This document shows positions 28,431-39,145 of a stretch of 64,000 nt of DNA, one piece after another. Position 1 is the stretch's first letter; each line of letters starts with the position of its first letter. The position numbers and the translations under genes are program-made. The notes below the pieces were generated by a model, which was given only the letters and a program-made list of their open reading frames with translations, did no database searches and was not told the origin of the DNA. The DNA is from Gordonia crocea (GTDB taxonomy: Bacteria > Actinomycetota > Actinomycetes > Mycobacteriales > Mycobacteriaceae): assembly GCF_009932435.1 (NCBI RefSeq), contig NZ_BJOU01000001.1, forward strand, positions 2,406,480 to 2,470,479, written 5' to 3'.

Positions 28431-29186
28431 TCACGAATGACTGTAGAAGCCGGTCTCGACAATGCGCCGGCGGTCTTCCGGGGACACGTCGATATCGGCC
28501 GGTGCCAGCAAGAACACCTTGGTGGCGACCTTGTCGAAGGAGCCGCGCAGCGCGAACGCCAGCCCGGCGGCGAAGTCCACGAGTCGCTTGGCGTCGGCGT
28601 TGCTCATGTCGACCAGGTCCATGATCACCGGGTTGCCGTTGCGGAACCGCTCGCCAATCGTGCGCGCCTCGCTGTAGCTCGTCGGGCGCAGCGTGGTGAT
28701 CTTCTGGCCGTCGGCGGTCACCCCGTCGGCGTCGCCCGGCAGCCCGGCGGCCGCACCGACCGCGCGCAGGGTGGCGCCGGCCGAGCGCTGCAGCGGCTCG
28801 AGGCGGGCAGCGCCCCGGCCCTCGGCACGCGACGACCCGGTATAGACGTAGCCGCCGTTCCCGACGGCCGCGAAGTCCCGCTCGTCCTCGTCGTATCGGC
28901 TCGACGCCCGGACCCGTTCGCGCCGCGGCTCGGCCTCCGCGCCGTACCGACCCGAATGCCGGCCGCCGCGCCGATCGTCACCGTAGGCATCCTCGCCATA
29001 CGCATCGCCGCCGTACGGGTCGCCGTAGTCGGCGTCGCGGTAGGAGTCCTGGCCGTAGTAGTCGTCGTAGCCGCCGCGATCGCGGACACGGCGAACCGAC
29101 CCGGTCCCCTCGTCGAGGTAGTCGTCCTCGTACTCGCTCGGGGGAACCATGCCGAAGTACGCCTTGAACTTCTGCATCGTGGTCAT
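28431..29186 (-). CDS. sepF: Cell division protein SepF
   Basis: Membrane-associated FtsZ anchor; 251 residues. The start MTTMQKFKAYFGMVPP is the amphipathic membrane-binding helix. A long disordered linker rich in Y, D, G and R follows (residues 20-125; many DAYGED-like repeats). The C-terminal SepF domain is strongly conserved: KITTLRPTSYSEARTIGERF, PVIMDLVDM, then AKRLVDFAAGLAFALRG. The linker is longer than in M. tuberculosis. In actinobacteria lacking FtsA, SepF is the main Z-ring tether. Confidence 0.95.
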   Translation of the reverse strand: MTTMQKFKAYFGMVPPSEYEDDYLDEGTGSVRRVRDRGGYDDYYGQDSYRDADYGDPYGGDAYGEDAYGDDRRGGRHSGRYGAEAEPRRERVRASSRYDEDERDFAAVGNGGYVYTGSSRAEGRGAARLEPLQRSAGATLRAVGAAAGLPGDADGVTADGQKITTLRPTSYSEARTIGERFRNGNPVIMDLVDMSNADAKRLVDFAAGLAFALRGSFDKVATKVFLLAPADIDVSPEDRRRIVETGFYSHS

Positions 29187-29353
29187 GTCGGGCCTCTCCG
29201 TTGGTCGGCTCTGTCGTACTTAATTCTGGTCAGTAATCGATTCGAGTTGCGCTTGTGGCTTCTGTTTCTTATGTGACCAAAGTGATTTACCGTTGTTGCT
29301 TACGGTAGCCCCCTGGCACCACCGGACCGCGGCGCGACACGCGAGCAATTGCA

Positions 29354-30061
29354 TCAGCGGCCCTCCCGCCAGATCACCGACGCCAAGCGCCCGGTCGGGG
29401 CCCCGCGGCGGTGGCTGAACAGTTGCTCATCGGCGATGGTGCACCGCGGATCGACCGCGACGGAGGTGACGCCGGCCTCAGCCAGCTGCCGCGCGATCCC
29501 GGCCCTCAAATCCAACCCCGGCGTTCCGGCGTCGGTCCGACACCGGCTGCCCGGCAGATGCGCCTCGACGTCGTCGGCCATCTCCTGGGGAACCTCATAA
29601 AAGTGCCCCGAGGCCGCCGGGCCCAGCAGCGCGCTGATCCGCGCCGGATCCGCCCCCAACCCGGCCATCACCCGCAGCGCCTCGGTGACGATGCCGTCGC
29701 GCGCCCCGACCCGGCCCGCGTGCACCGCCGCGATCACCCCGGCGTCGTCATCGCTGAGCAGCACCGGCACGCAGTCGGCGGTGAGTACCGCCAGCGCCAG
29801 GCCCTCGACGGCGGTGACGATACCGTCGGCCGCGGGGACCGGGCCCGCCTGCGGACCGTCGACCACGGTGACGGTCGGGCTGTGGATCTGTTGCATCCAG
29901 ACCACCCGCTCGTCGGGCAGGCCGATCCCCCGCGCCAGCCGCGCCCGGTTGGCCGCGACCGCTTTCGGGTCGTCGCCGACGTGATCGCCCAGATTGAACG
30001 AGTCGTACGGCGCCGCCGAGACCCCACCGGCGCGAGTCGTCACCACACGTCGGACGGTCAT
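29354..30061 (-). CDS. pgeF: Purine nucleoside phosphorylase / multicopper-type YfiH (PgeF) family protein
   Basis: A 235-residue YfiH/LACC1-fold protein. Related enzymes act as purine nucleoside phosphorylases, and E. coli YfiH edits peptidoglycan precursors. The metal-site residues are visible as His in QQIHSPTV, Cys in LTADCVPVLL and His in AAVHAGRVGA. The usual HAGWRG is HAGRVG here, as I recall for mycobacterial relatives. The ATG overlaps the ftsZ stop (TGATG), so it is coupled to ftsZ. A GTG one codon upstream is also possible. Confidence 0.88.
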   Translation of the reverse strand: MTVRRVVTTRAGGVSAAPYDSFNLGDHVGDDPKAVAANRARLARGIGLPDERVVWMQQIHSPTVTVVDGPQAGPVPAADGIVTAVEGLALAVLTADCVPVLLSDDDAGVIAAVHAGRVGARDGIVTEALRVMAGLGADPARISALLGPAASGHFYEVPQEMADDVEAHLPGSRCRTDAGTPGLDLRAGIARQLAEAGVTSVAVDPRCTIADEQLFSHRRGAPTGRLASVIWREGR

Positions 30062-31218
30062 CACTTCATGAAGTCGGGGACGTCGACATCGTCGTCGTCG
30101 AGGCGGACCGGGTTGGGCCGCGGCTCCTCGTTCCGCTGCACCACCGCGGGCTCGGCATCGAGGCCGCCGCTGAAGATCGACTCGCCGGCGGCGGTGGCGT
30201 TGACCTTGCCCGCCTGCCCGGCCGCGACACCGGTATGACCGACCGCCGGGGTCTCGGTCCGGCGCCGCGGGGCACCGCCGTCGAACCCGGCCGCGATCAC
30301 CGTGACGCGCACCTCGTCGCCAAGGTTGTCGTCGATCACCGTGCCGAAGATGATGTTGGCCTCTTCGTGGGCGGCCTCCTGTACCTGGGTCGCCGCGTTG
30401 TGGATCTCGAACAGTCCCAGATCCGAACCGCCGGCGATGGAGATGAGGACGCCGCGCGCCCCTTCCATCGACGCCTCCAGGAGGGGCGAGTTGATGGCCA
30501 GCTCGGCGGCCTTCTTGGCGCGGTCCTCACCGCGCGCCGAACCGATGCCCATGAGCGCGCTGCCCGCATCACTCATCACACCCTTGACGTCGGCGAAGTC
30601 GACGTTGATCAATCCGGGGGTGGTGATCAGGTCGGTGATCCCCTGCACGCCGTTGAGCAGCACCTCATCGGCGCTGCGGAACGCGTCCATGAGGCTCACG
30701 TTCGCGTCGCCCAGTTGGAGCAGTCGGTCGTTCGGGATGACGATGAGGGTGTCGCAGGACTCCCGCAGGGCGGTGATGCCGGCGTCGGCCTGTCCGCTGC
30801 GCCGCTTGCCCTCGAAGGCGAACGGACGCGTGACCACGCCGACGGTGAGGGCGCCGAGCTTGCGGGCGATGGAGGCGACCACCGGTGCGCCTCCGGTGCC
30901 GGTGCCGCCACCCTCGCCGGCGGTGACGAACACCATGTCGGCGCCCTTGAGGAGCTCCTCGATGTCGTCCCGGTTGTCCTCGGTGGCGCGGCGACCCACC
31001 TCGGGGTCGGCGCCGGCCCCCAACCCCCGGGTCGAGTCGCGCCCGACGTCGAGCTTGACGTCGGCATCGCTCATCAGCAACGCCTGGGCGTCGGTGTTGA
31101 TGGCGATGAACTCGACGCCCTTGAGTCCCTGTTCGATCATCCGGTTGACGGCATTGACGCCGCCACCGCCGATGCCGACGACTTTGATCACGGCCAGGTA
31201 GTTGTGCGGTGGCGTCAT
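30061..31218 (-). CDS. ftsZ: Cell division GTPase FtsZ
   Basis: Tubulin homologue that forms the Z ring; 385 residues. The GTP-binding tubulin signature GGGTGTG lies near residue 105, and the catalytic T7 loop ([20 protein letters not shown]) is intact. The C-terminal linker is short. The end, [12 protein letters not shown], is the conserved peptide contacting partners such as SepF and FtsW. GAGGAGGG lies nine bases before the ATG, and the leader holds an inverted repeat and a TTGACA. Confidence 0.97.
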   Translation of the reverse strand: MTPPHNYLAVIKVVGIGGGGVNAVNRMIEQGLKGVEFIAINTDAQALLMSDADVKLDVGRDSTRGLGAGADPEVGRRATEDNRDDIEELLKGADMVFVTAGEGGGTGTGGAPVVASIARKLGALTVGVVTRPFAFEGKRRSGQADAGITALRESCDTLIVIPNDRLLQLGDANVSLMDAFRSADEVLLNGVQGITDLITTPGLINVDFADVKGVMSDAGSALMGIGSARGEDRAKKAAELAINSPLLEASMEGARGVLISIAGGSDLGLFEIHNAATQVQEAAHEEANIIFGTVIDDNLGDEVRVTVIAAGFDGGAPRRRTETPAVGHTGVAAGQAGKVNATAAGESIFSGGLDAEPAVVQRNEEPRPNPVRLDDDDVDVPDFMK

Positions 31219-31239
31219 GACGCTTCGCCCTCCTCGGAA

Positions 31240-31277
31240 AACTCTAAACCTGAACCATAGATTTAGAGTTATGTCAA
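31240..31277 (-). promoter_or_regulatory. ftsZ promoter region with inverted repeat
   Basis: A perfect -35 hexamer TTGACA lies at 31277-31272 on the minus strand. Directly after it a perfect 9-bp inverted repeat AACTCTAAA/TTTAGAGTT (31240-31248 and 31262-31270; 13-base loop) occupies the place where the spacer and -10 should be. No good TANNNT box is spaced correctly. The repeat may be a protein operator or an RNA hairpin just upstream of the ribosome site. A further TAGCGT box lies at 31304-31299. Confidence 0.5.
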
Positions 31278-31437
31278 GTACTGATCTTTCACTGGGTCAC
31301 GCTAGGCACTCTCCACGGGCCGGGCCAGCATCGACGCGGCGTGTCGCCAAGTTTCTCGTCATTTCACTCCTGTCACACGCACAACGCCTGTTCAGGGACA
31401 ACGCCCGGGTCCGATCCCTCGGCCGCCCGGCGTCGGA

Positions 31438-32127
31438 TCAGCGGTACGACGGGAAATCAGGGCTCGACACGTTGTAGAGGGTTCCCTTCCGGGTCGCGAT
31501 CGCCCGCCAGGCGATCGCCTTGTCCTCCGGACGCGTCGCATCGCCCCAGACGACGGTGCTGCCGTTGTGTAGCACAAAGTTCAGGTCGACCGGGGAATCG
31601 GCCCGGATGGTGGCGATCTTGGTGCGCAAGTCGGCGGGCAGGCCGGCGACCACCCGCACCGCCGTCTTCGTCGACGGGTCGGTCGGGCCGGGATTGGGCG
31701 TCGCCAGCAGGGGCAGTCGTCCGACATCCTTCGGCAGCTGGGTTCCGCGGTCGAAGTGGCGGTACGGCACACCGAGGCGGTCGACGACGTGCACCGCCCG
31801 ATCGGTCTGGACCCGTGCGACCGGGGTGCGCGCGACGACGATGATCTCGACCGTCGACGGGTATTGCCGTCGGACTCGCGCGGTCTCCACCGCGCCGATT
31901 GCCGCCACCCGGGTGGCCGCCTGGGCGGTGTTGACCTGGAGCAGCGGTCGGCCCAGGGGCACCTGCGCGGCATGGCGCACCTCGTCGACGGTCAGCACCG
32001 CCCCCGGCGGGACGCCGTGGACCGACACGGTGCGGACCGACATCAGCGGGGTGAAGTACGCCACGGCGGCCAAGCCGCCGACCAGGGCGACCACCGCCGC
32101 CACCACCAGGACGCGCCGGGCACGCAT
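31438..32127 (-). CDS. ftsQ: Cell division protein FtsQ
   Basis: Bitopic divisome protein that links FtsL/FtsB to the rest of the divisome; 229 residues. One N-terminal membrane helix (VVAAVVALVGGLAAVAYF) is followed by a POTRA domain (MSVRTVSVHG to about residue 100) and the beta domain, with RTPVARVQTDRAVHVVDRLG typical of FtsQ. The ATG overlaps the murC stop by one base (TGATG). The cytoplasmic N-terminus is very short (about five residues). Confidence 0.92.
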   Translation of the reverse strand: MRARRVLVVAAVVALVGGLAAVAYFTPLMSVRTVSVHGVPPGAVLTVDEVRHAAQVPLGRPLLQVNTAQAATRVAAIGAVETARVRRQYPSTVEIIVVARTPVARVQTDRAVHVVDRLGVPYRHFDRGTQLPKDVGRLPLLATPNPGPTDPSTKTAVRVVAGLPADLRTKIATIRADSPVDLNFVLHNGSTVVWGDATRPEDKAIAWRAIATRKGTLYNVSSPDFPSYR

Positions 32128-33596
32128 CAGGCCCGCTCCCCCAGCGCGGCCAAGATCTCGGGGCCCTGCATGGTGATGTCACCGGCACCCAGGGTCAGCA
32201 CGATGTCGCCGGGGGCGACCAACGACACCACCGTCGGCACCAGGGCGGACAAATCCGGGACGAATCGAGCGCCGTCCATCTGCTCGGTGATCAACCGTCC
32301 GCTCACCCCCGGCATCGGATCCTCCCGGGCCCCGAAGACGTCGGCCACCACCGCGATGTCGGCCAGGCCCAGGGCCTCGGCGAAATCGTCGGCGAACTCT
32401 TGGGTCCGCGAATACAGGTGTGGCTGGAACACCGCGACGACCCGCCCCTCGCCGGCGGCCGCCCGGGCGGCCGAAAGCACCGCGCGAACCTCGGTCGGGT
32501 GGTGGGCGTAGTCGTCGTAGACCCGCACGCCGCCCGCGCTGCCCCGGTATTCGAAGCGGCGGCGGACGCCGGAGAACTCGGCGATCCCCTCCACCAGGCG
32601 CGACAGATCCGCTTGCGCGCCGAGCGCCGCGGCGCCGGCCAGCACGGCGGCCAGGGCGTTGAGCGCCATGTGCACACCCGGCATGGGGGTGGTCAACGTC
32701 AGTTCGGTGGTTTCTCCGACCAGCGGTGGGTGCACCCGCACGCGGCCGGTCCCGCCGTCGGCACGGCCGGTGAACTCGAGGAGTTCGGCGACCACGTAGT
32801 CGGGTCGGGGTGCGTCCGCCGCATGGTGGCCGTAGCCCCAGAGTGCGACGCCGTGCTCGGCGAGCACCCCGGCGGACCGCTCGATCAGAGCCCGGACGCC
32901 GGGATCGTCGACACAGGCGATCACCGTGCCGCCGGGGGCGACGCCGGCGACGAATCTGTCGAAGACCTCGACATAGGCCTGCTCGCTGCCGAAGAAGTCC
33001 AGGTGGTCGGCCTCGATGTTGGTGATCACCACCACCGACGCCGGGTATTCCAACAACGACCCGTCGCTCTCATCGGCTTCGGCGACGAAGACGCCGCCGC
33101 TGCCGTGGTGGGCGTTGGTACCCGACTCGTTGAGCTCCCCGCCCACCGCGAACGAGGGGTCCGCACCGCAGTGTTGGAGCGCGGCGACGGCCATCGACGT
33201 CGTCGACGTCTTGCCGTGGGTGCCGGCGACGAGCAGCGTCGAATAGCCGTCCATCAGCGTCGCCAGGACCTGTGGCCGCATGATCACGTCGATGCCGCGA
33301 CGACGCGCCTCCACCAACTCCGGATTGGAATCGGGGATCGCCGCGCGGGTGGAGACGACCACGGTCGGGCCGCCGGGCAGCGAGTCCAGTGCGGCCGGGT
33401 CGTGTCCGATCGTGACGACGGCACCGCGGGTCCGCAACGCCAGCACCCCGCGGCCGTCCTTGGCATCCGATCCCGACACCTGCCCGCCGCGCGCGAGCAG
33501 GATGCGCGCCAACCCGGACATGCCCGCACCGCCGATGCCCACCATGTGGACACGCTGCAGGTGTGCGGGCAAAGCCGTCGGATCGATATCCGCCAT
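32127..33596 (-). CDS. murC: UDP-N-acetylmuramate-L-alanine ligase
   Basis: Adds L-alanine to UDP-MurNAc in cytoplasmic peptidoglycan synthesis; 489 residues. The start [20 protein letters not shown] was chosen; longer open sequence upstream is a shadow of murG. The N-terminal Rossmann motif is [11 protein letters not shown], the ATP loop GTHGKTSTT is intact, and EADESDGS and the late [11 protein letters not shown] motif are present. The gene ends on the ftsQ start and begins 26 bases after murG. Confidence 0.95.
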   Translation of the reverse strand: MADIDPTALPAHLQRVHMVGIGGAGMSGLARILLARGGQVSGSDAKDGRGVLALRTRGAVVTIGHDPAALDSLPGGPTVVVSTRAAIPDSNPELVEARRRGIDVIMRPQVLATLMDGYSTLLVAGTHGKTSTTSMAVAALQHCGADPSFAVGGELNESGTNAHHGSGGVFVAEADESDGSLLEYPASVVVITNIEADHLDFFGSEQAYVEVFDRFVAGVAPGGTVIACVDDPGVRALIERSAGVLAEHGVALWGYGHHAADAPRPDYVVAELLEFTGRADGGTGRVRVHPPLVGETTELTLTTPMPGVHMALNALAAVLAGAAALGAQADLSRLVEGIAEFSGVRRRFEYRGSAGGVRVYDDYAHHPTEVRAVLSAARAAAGEGRVVAVFQPHLYSRTQEFADDFAEALGLADIAVVADVFGAREDPMPGVSGRLITEQMDGARFVPDLSALVPTVVSLVAPGDIVLTLGAGDITMQGPEILAALGERA

Positions 33597-33622
33597 CGAA
33601 CGTCCCGGTCCTCTCGTCGGTA

Positions 33623-34756
33623 CTACAATTCTGCCCCGCGGTGCACGGCCGCGAGTTCCAGGGCCGCGGTCGCGACCCGGTTGGCGGCATCCCGGTGGCC
33701 GCCGACCACCGCGCTGGCCGCCATCCGCGCCAGTCGCGCGGGGTCGCCGAGCAGTGCGGGCACCTCGCGGCCCACCCACTCGGCAGTCAGGTCCTCATCC
33801 GCGACGAGCAGACCACCGCCGGCCTCGACGACGGGCAGCGCGTTGAGCTCCTGCTCGCCGTTGCCGTGCGGGAGCGGGACGTACACGGCCGGCAAGCCGG
33901 TCGCCGACACCTCGGCCACCGTCATGGCGCCGGACCGGCAAATCACCAGGTCGGCGGCCGCGTAGGCCAGGTCCATGCGCTTGAGGTAGCCGACCCCCAC
34001 GTACGGCGGCGCCCCCTCGACCCGGTCCGGGGAGATCTCATTCTTGGGGCCGTACCCGTGCAAGACCCCGATCCCGGCCTCCCCCAGCGCCCGCGAGGCG
34101 CCGGTGACGGCGTCGTTCAGCCGGCGGGCGCCCTGGGATCCGCCGAAAACCAGCAGGGTCGGCGCCGACTCGTCGAGTCCGAAGTAGTGGCGCGCCTTGG
34201 CGCGCAACGCCGCCCGGTCCAGCGCCGCGAGGCTCCCGCGCACCGGGATTCCGACGACCTCGGCACCGGGCAGGCCGCAATCGGGTACCGCGGCCATCAC
34301 CCGGTCGGCCCAGCGGGCCCCCACCTTGTTGGCGATCCCGGCACTGGCATTGGCCTCGTGGATGACCAGCGGAATGCGCGATCGGGACCGGATGCGGCCC
34401 CGGGCGGCCAGGTAGGCGGGCAGCGACACGTAGCCGCCGAACCCGACGACGACGTCGGCCTCCACCTCGGCGAGGACCTTGCGCGCGGCGGCCACCGACC
34501 GGGCCAGCCGCACCGGGGTCCGGGCGAGATCGGCGCCCACCTTCCGCGGCAACGGGGCCGGCGGGATCAGCCGCAGGTCGTATCCGCGCTCGGGGACGAT
34601 GGTCGTCTCCAGACCCCGCTCGGTGCCGAGCGCGGTGATCCGCACCTGCGGGTCCAGCGCCATCGCCGCGTCGGCGACGGCCAGCGCCGGTTCGATGTGA
34701 CCGGCCGTGCCCCCGCCGGCGACCACCATTGACAAGGGCCGTCCGTTCACCGCCAC
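33623..34756 (-). CDS. murG: UDP-GlcNAc:lipid I GlcNAc transferase
   Basis: Makes lipid II from lipid I at the inner membrane face; 377 residues. The GTG at 34756 has AAGGAG eight bases upstream; another GTG at 34750 would overlap the ftsW stop by four bases. GT28 motifs: [15 protein letters not shown] at the N-terminus, [22 protein letters not shown] and [10 protein letters not shown], with the donor-site segment [20 protein letters not shown]. Confidence 0.94.
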   Translation of the reverse strand: MAVNGRPLSMVVAGGGTAGHIEPALAVADAAMALDPQVRITALGTERGLETTIVPERGYDLRLIPPAPLPRKVGADLARTPVRLARSVAAARKVLAEVEADVVVGFGGYVSLPAYLAARGRIRSRSRIPLVIHEANASAGIANKVGARWADRVMAAVPDCGLPGAEVVGIPVRGSLAALDRAALRAKARHYFGLDESAPTLLVFGGSQGARRLNDAVTGASRALGEAGIGVLHGYGPKNEISPDRVEGAPPYVGVGYLKRMDLAYAAADLVICRSGAMTVAEVSATGLPAVYVPLPHGNGEQELNALPVVEAGGGLLVADEDLTAEWVGREVPALLGDPARLARMAASAVVGGHRDAANRVATAALELAAVHRGAEL

Positions 34757-36426
34757 CGATTCCGCTCCTTGCTCCACGACTCGCCCGCCTCATAGCGGCT
34801 CCCGCGCCGCTCACCGGAGTCGACACGGGGTACCGCCCCGGTCTGGTAGCGCGGTATCGCGCCCGTCTCGCCGTAGCGCCGCAGCGCTCCCTTTTCGCCG
34901 TAGCGCGGCAGCGCTCCCTTTTCGCCGGAGCGCGGCCGCCCGGCCGAGCGCCCAGCGGAGGCAATCGGGCGGGCCGACCGTGTCGCCGGGCGTCGTCGGG
35001 AAACCGGTTCGGACCGCCGCGGCCGCCCGGTCATCCGGTCGCGCAGCTTCTCGGCCCGCGTCGGCCGGTAGGCGACGGGGGCGGGCAGGCGCCACAGTCG
35101 GGCACGCCACCCGGTCGGCCGCGTCGGCGGGAGCGCGGCCACCGATTCCGGTTCATGCCGGGCCGCGTTCGCCAGCAGCCCCAGCATGGCCAACATGGTC
35201 AGCGTCGAGGTACCGCCGGCCGAGACCAGTGGGAGCTGGATGCCGGTGACCGGCAGCAGCCCGACGACGTAGCCGATGTTGATGAAGGCCTGCGCGGTGA
35301 TGAGGACGGTGATCGTCGACGTCATCAACTTGAGGAACGGGTCCTCCGACCGCAGCGCGATGCGCATGCCGATGAGCATCAGCCCGACGAACAGCGCGAT
35401 GACGACGAAGGCCCCGATCAGGCCGAGTTCCTCGCCGACGATGGCGAAGATGAAGTCGTTGTGGGCGTTGGGGAGGTAATTCCATTTGGCGCGACTCTGG
35501 CCGAGACCGACACCGAACACCCCGCCGTTGGCCAGCGCGTACAGCGCCTGCCGGGCCTGATACCCGGCGCCTTGCGGATCGTTGATGGCACCGATGAAGC
35601 TGCGCACGCGTTCGGAGCGATAGCCCTCGACGAGAGCCAGGCCGAGGGCGATCACCGCTCCGGTCACGACGAAGCTCGCGAACACCCGCCACGGCAGCCC
35701 GGCGAACCACAGGAGGGCGGCGACGATGATCGCAATCGTGATGGTCGTCGACAGATTGGGTTCCAGCACGATCAGCAGACAGATCAACGCGGCCACCGGG
35801 AGCAGCGGGATCAGCAGCTCGGTTTGGCTGATGCCGTCGCGGCGGCGCGAGGCCAGCAGGTGCGCGCCCCACACGCAGAGCGCCACCTTGACCAGTTCCG
35901 ACGGCTGGACCGACAACCCGTAGATCACGAACCAGCGGCGGGCGCCCTGACTCAGCGTGCCGATACCGGGCACCAGGACCAGTGCCAACAGGATCGTCGT
36001 ACCGATGATCATCGGTCCGGCGGCCCGGCGCAGCAGCCGGACGGGCAGCCGGACGGTCAGGTAGAACACCCCGAGGCCCAGCACAGCGAAGATCAGCTGG
36101 GTGGTGAACAGGCTGTACGCGGAGCCCTCTTTGGAGTACCCCTCGACAGACGACGCGGAGAGCACCATCACCAAGCCGAGAACGGTCAGCACCAGCGCCA
36201 TGCCCACCACCATGTGGAAGGATGCCGTCGGCCGGGCCAGGAGGTTGCGCACGGCCTCGACGATCACCTTGGGCCACGCCAGCAGCGACTCGTCGTCGCG
36301 GGCGCGCTGCGCCGCTGCCTTCCCCGGCTTCGCCGAGCTCCCCGGCTTCGCCGACTTTCCCGCCTTCGTCGCGGTCGTGGCCGAGGCGTCGGGTGCCGGG
36401 CCCGACGAGGTGGTCGCGGTGGTCAT
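34747..36426 (-). CDS. ftsW: SEDS-family septal peptidoglycan polymerase FtsW
   Basis: Lipid II glycosyltransferase of the divisome, partner of PbpB; 559 residues. The ATG overlaps the murD stop (ATGA). An alanine- and lysine-rich cytoplasmic N-terminus ([15 protein letters not shown]) precedes about ten membrane helices, with SEDS signatures [24 protein letters not shown] and the late [17 protein letters not shown]. The last 110 residues are basic and cytoplasmic, with three nine-residue repeats ([27 protein letters not shown]) from a 27-bp DNA duplication. Confidence 0.94.
   Translation of the reverse strand: MTTATTSSGPAPDASATTATKAGKSAKPGSSAKPGKAAAQRARDDESLLAWPKVIVEAVRNLLARPTASFHMVVGMALVLTVLGLVMVLSASSVEGYSKEGSAYSLFTTQLIFAVLGLGVFYLTVRLPVRLLRRAAGPMIIGTTILLALVLVPGIGTLSQGARRWFVIYGLSVQPSELVKVALCVWGAHLLASRRRDGISQTELLIPLLPVAALICLLIVLEPNLSTTITIAIIVAALLWFAGLPWRVFASFVVTGAVIALGLALVEGYRSERVRSFIGAINDPQGAGYQARQALYALANGGVFGVGLGQSRAKWNYLPNAHNDFIFAIVGEELGLIGAFVVIALFVGLMLIGMRIALRSEDPFLKLMTSTITVLITAQAFINIGYVVGLLPVTGIQLPLVSAGGTSTLTMLAMLGLLANAARHEPESVAALPPTRPTGWRARLWRLPAPVAYRPTRAEKLRDRMTGRPRRSEPVSRRRPATRSARPIASAGRSAGRPRSGEKGALPRYGEKGALRRYGETGAIPRYQTGAVPRVDSGERRGSRYEAGESWSKERNRWR
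34870..34923. repeat. 27-bp tandem repeat in the ftsW tail
   Basis: Two nearly identical 27-base units (34870-34896, 34897-34923), plus a degenerate third beginning at 34924. They encode the nine-residue repeats of the FtsW C-terminal tail. The reading frame is preserved. Confidence 0.85.
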
Positions 36427-37946
36427 CGCGGCTCCCCCGCCAGTGCGACTGCCGCCGCGGCAAACGCATCGCCGCGCGCCGCGTAGCTGTCGAACATGTC
36501 GAGGGAGGCTGCGGCCGGGGCCAGCAGGACGGCATCGACGGAGTCGTCGGCCTGCGCGATCTCCCACGCCTGCCGGACGGCCTCGGCCATCACCGCCACG
36601 GCGTTCGCCCGGTCGGCGGGTGACTCCGCCGACGCGAAATCACGGGTCGGCACTCGTTTGTCAGCACTCACCCGTCCATCGTCGCCTGTGAATACTGTGA
36701 CTGTTGGGACTTCTGGGGCGTGTCGCGCAATCGCCCGCACAATCTGATCCCGATCGCGGCCGATGGCGACCACCCCGGCCAGCCGTGGCGAAGCGTCGGT
36801 GACCAGCCCGTCGACCGAGGCCCCTTTGAGCAGTCCCCCCGCGACGAGCACCACCCGCCGCCGTGCCGCGATCGCCGCCGCGGCCGCATGTGGATTGGTG
36901 GCCTTGGAATCGTCGACGAACTCGACCCGACGCCCGGCGCCGGCCGCGGCGCGTGCCACCGTCTCGCCGCGGTGCCCGGCCGGGGCGAAGGACGACAGCC
37001 CCGCCGCGATCGCCGCCACCGGGATCCCGATGGCCAGTGCCAGGGCCACCGCAGCCAGCGCATCGGCACGCCCGGACGGCCCCGCCGGGTGGATCCGCGC
37101 GGCATCGACGACCTCGCGGCGGTCGCTGAACGCCCAGTCGACGAGCATCCCGTCGGCGACGCCGAGTTCCCCCGGTCCCGGGGCGCCGAGGGTGAACACC
37201 ACCCGCCGCGCGTCCCGGCCCACCGGCAGTCGTGCCGCGACCGGGTCGTCGCCACCGACGACGGCCACCCGTCCGCGCAACGCGCCGGCCTTGGCGGCGC
37301 TGTAGCCGACCATTCCGCCGTGCCAGTCGAGATGGTCCTCGGCGACGTTGAGCACCACCCCGGCGTCGGGATGCAGCGACGGCGCCCAATGCAGTTGGAA
37401 CGAAGAGGCCTCGACGCACAGGACGTCCACGCGCGGCTCCCGGCACAACACGTCCAGCACCGGCGTCCCGTAGTTCCCGCACGCCGCCACAGTTCGGCCC
37501 GCGGCCGCCACGACCGCCTCGAGCATGGCCGTCGTCGTGGTCTTGCCGTTGGTGCCGGTGATGATCGTCCACGTCCGCGGCGGGCCGGTGGCGCCGCTGC
37601 GGTCGACCCACCAGGCGAGTTCGACCTCCCCCCACACCGGGACCCCGGCGGCACCGGCCGCGGCCACCAGCGGGTGGCCGGGCGCGAAACCCGGGGAGAC
37701 GACCAGTAGTCGGGCGTTGCGCCACAACTCCGCGTCGGCGAGTGCTTCGTCGACACCGGATCGGCGCATGCCGTCGTGCACCGACGGGGCGGCGAATGCC
37801 GAGTCCACGACGGTCACCCGGGCGCCGGCGGACTGCAGGTACGCCGCGGCCGACCGACCCGCCGTGCCGTTTCCGGCGACCACCACCTCGGCGCCGACCA
37901 GGCCGGTCACCAGGTCGACCCCCTCGGCGCGACTGTGCTCAGCCAC
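36423..37946 (-). CDS. murD: UDP-N-acetylmuramoylalanine-D-glutamate ligase
   Basis: Adds D-glutamate to UDP-MurNAc-L-Ala; 507 residues. The Mur ligase ATP loop is [14 protein letters not shown], followed by CVEASSFQL and [10 protein letters not shown] in the central domain and [15 protein letters not shown] in the C-terminal domain. Its start lies eight bases inside the mraY stop region. Compare with the neighbouring murE, where the equivalent downstream ligase is missing. Confidence 0.95.
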   Translation of the reverse strand: MAEHSRAEGVDLVTGLVGAEVVVAGNGTAGRSAAAYLQSAGARVTVVDSAFAAPSVHDGMRRSGVDEALADAELWRNARLLVVSPGFAPGHPLVAAAGAAGVPVWGEVELAWWVDRSGATGPPRTWTIITGTNGKTTTTAMLEAVVAAAGRTVAACGNYGTPVLDVLCREPRVDVLCVEASSFQLHWAPSLHPDAGVVLNVAEDHLDWHGGMVGYSAAKAGALRGRVAVVGGDDPVAARLPVGRDARRVVFTLGAPGPGELGVADGMLVDWAFSDRREVVDAARIHPAGPSGRADALAAVALALAIGIPVAAIAAGLSSFAPAGHRGETVARAAAGAGRRVEFVDDSKATNPHAAAAAIAARRRVVLVAGGLLKGASVDGLVTDASPRLAGVVAIGRDRDQIVRAIARHAPEVPTVTVFTGDDGRVSADKRVPTRDFASAESPADRANAVAVMAEAVRQAWEIAQADDSVDAVLLAPAAASLDMFDSYAARGDAFAAAAVALAGEPR

Positions 37947-39051
37947 CGAAATTCTTGAACTCGCTGTAGAACAACGACAGGCCCAGCCCGATGGAGATCG
38001 CCGTCAACAACCAGAACCGGATGATGACCGTCGTCTCCGCCCAGCCGCCGAGCTCGAAGTGGTGGTGGAACGGGGCCATGCGGAACAGTCGCCGGCCCGA
38101 GGTGCGGAACACCACGATCTGCAGCACCACCGACACCATCTCGGCGACGAACAGGGCGCCCAGGACCACCGCGACCAGCTCCGTGCGCGTCACGATCGAC
38201 AGCCCGGCGAGCAACCCGCCCAGGGCCAACGACCCGGTGTCACCCATGAAGATTTTTGCCGGCGCGGCGTTCCACCAGAGGAACCCGAGGCACGCGGCAC
38301 CGCCGGCCACCGCGAGGATCGTCAGGTCGAGCGGATCGCGCACCTGGTAGCAACCGGGCGCCGACGGCAGCCCGGCCGCGCCGCCCTGGCACGCGTTGCG
38401 GTACTGCCAGTAGGTGATCAGCACGTAGGAGCCCAGCACCATCGCCATCGATCCCGCGGCGAGGCCGTCGAGGCCGTCGGTGAAGTTCACCGCGTTGGAC
38501 CAGGCGGCGACGACGAACCAGACGAACAGCACGAACACCACGCCGCCGAGGCCGGCGAGTGAAATGGCGTTGATGTCGCGGGCGTAGGACAGGTGTTCAC
38601 TGGCCGGCGTGTAGCCGTACTCGTTGCGGAACCGCAGCACGAGGATGCCGAACAGGATGGCCGCGATGGCCTGGCCGACGGACTTCGCGGTCTTGTTCAA
38701 GCCCAGGTTGCGGTGCTTGCGGACCTTGATGATGTCGTCGAGGAAACCGACGCAGCCGAGCATGACCGCCAGCCCGAGGACGAGCAGACCCGACGCGGTC
38801 GGTCCGGATCCGTCGAGGGCGTACCCCGCGATGTGCGCGCCGAAATACCCGGCCACCAACGCGGTGACGATGGCAACACCGCCCATCGACGGGGTGCCCC
38901 GCTTGGTCTGATGGCTCTCCGGGCCCTCGAGGCGGATCTCCTGGCCGAAGCCCTGCTTGGAGAACACCCGGATCAGCACGGGGGTCAGCGCAATCGAGAC
39001 GATGAGGCCGACTGCGCCGGCCACCAGAATCTGCGTCACGTCATGCGTCAC
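37939..39051 (-). CDS. mraY: Phospho-MurNAc-pentapeptide translocase
   Basis: Transfers phospho-MurNAc-pentapeptide to undecaprenyl phosphate, making lipid I; 370 residues, about ten membrane helices. Conserved motifs are [39 protein letters not shown] and [11 protein letters not shown]. The GTG at 39051 has GGAG seven bases before it; a GTG four codons later is an alternative. A 94-base gap separates it from the murE fusion. In related genomes murF sits exactly here. Confidence 0.95.
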   Translation of the reverse strand: MTHDVTQILVAGAVGLIVSIALTPVLIRVFSKQGFGQEIRLEGPESHQTKRGTPSMGGVAIVTALVAGYFGAHIAGYALDGSGPTASGLLVLGLAVMLGCVGFLDDIIKVRKHRNLGLNKTAKSVGQAIAAILFGILVLRFRNEYGYTPASEHLSYARDINAISLAGLGGVVFVLFVWFVVAAWSNAVNFTDGLDGLAAGSMAMVLGSYVLITYWQYRNACQGGAAGLPSAPGCYQVRDPLDLTILAVAGGAACLGFLWWNAAPAKIFMGDTGSLALGGLLAGLSIVTRTELVAVVLGALFVAEMVSVVLQIVVFRTSGRRLFRMAPFHHHFELGGWAETTVIIRFWLLTAISIGLGLSLFYSEFKNFGG

Positions 39052-39145
39052 GTGTCTGCTCCATCCCGCTCAACGAATCTCCGCTTCCTCGTCCTCATCG
39101 GCCACCGCGCGCGGCGCCGGTCTACCCCACCATCCAACCCGGTCG

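Noticed and set aside
39052..39145. Remnant of murF between murE and mraY
   Set aside because: The 94 bases show no MurF-like frame; the only MurF-related sequence is the tail fused to murE.
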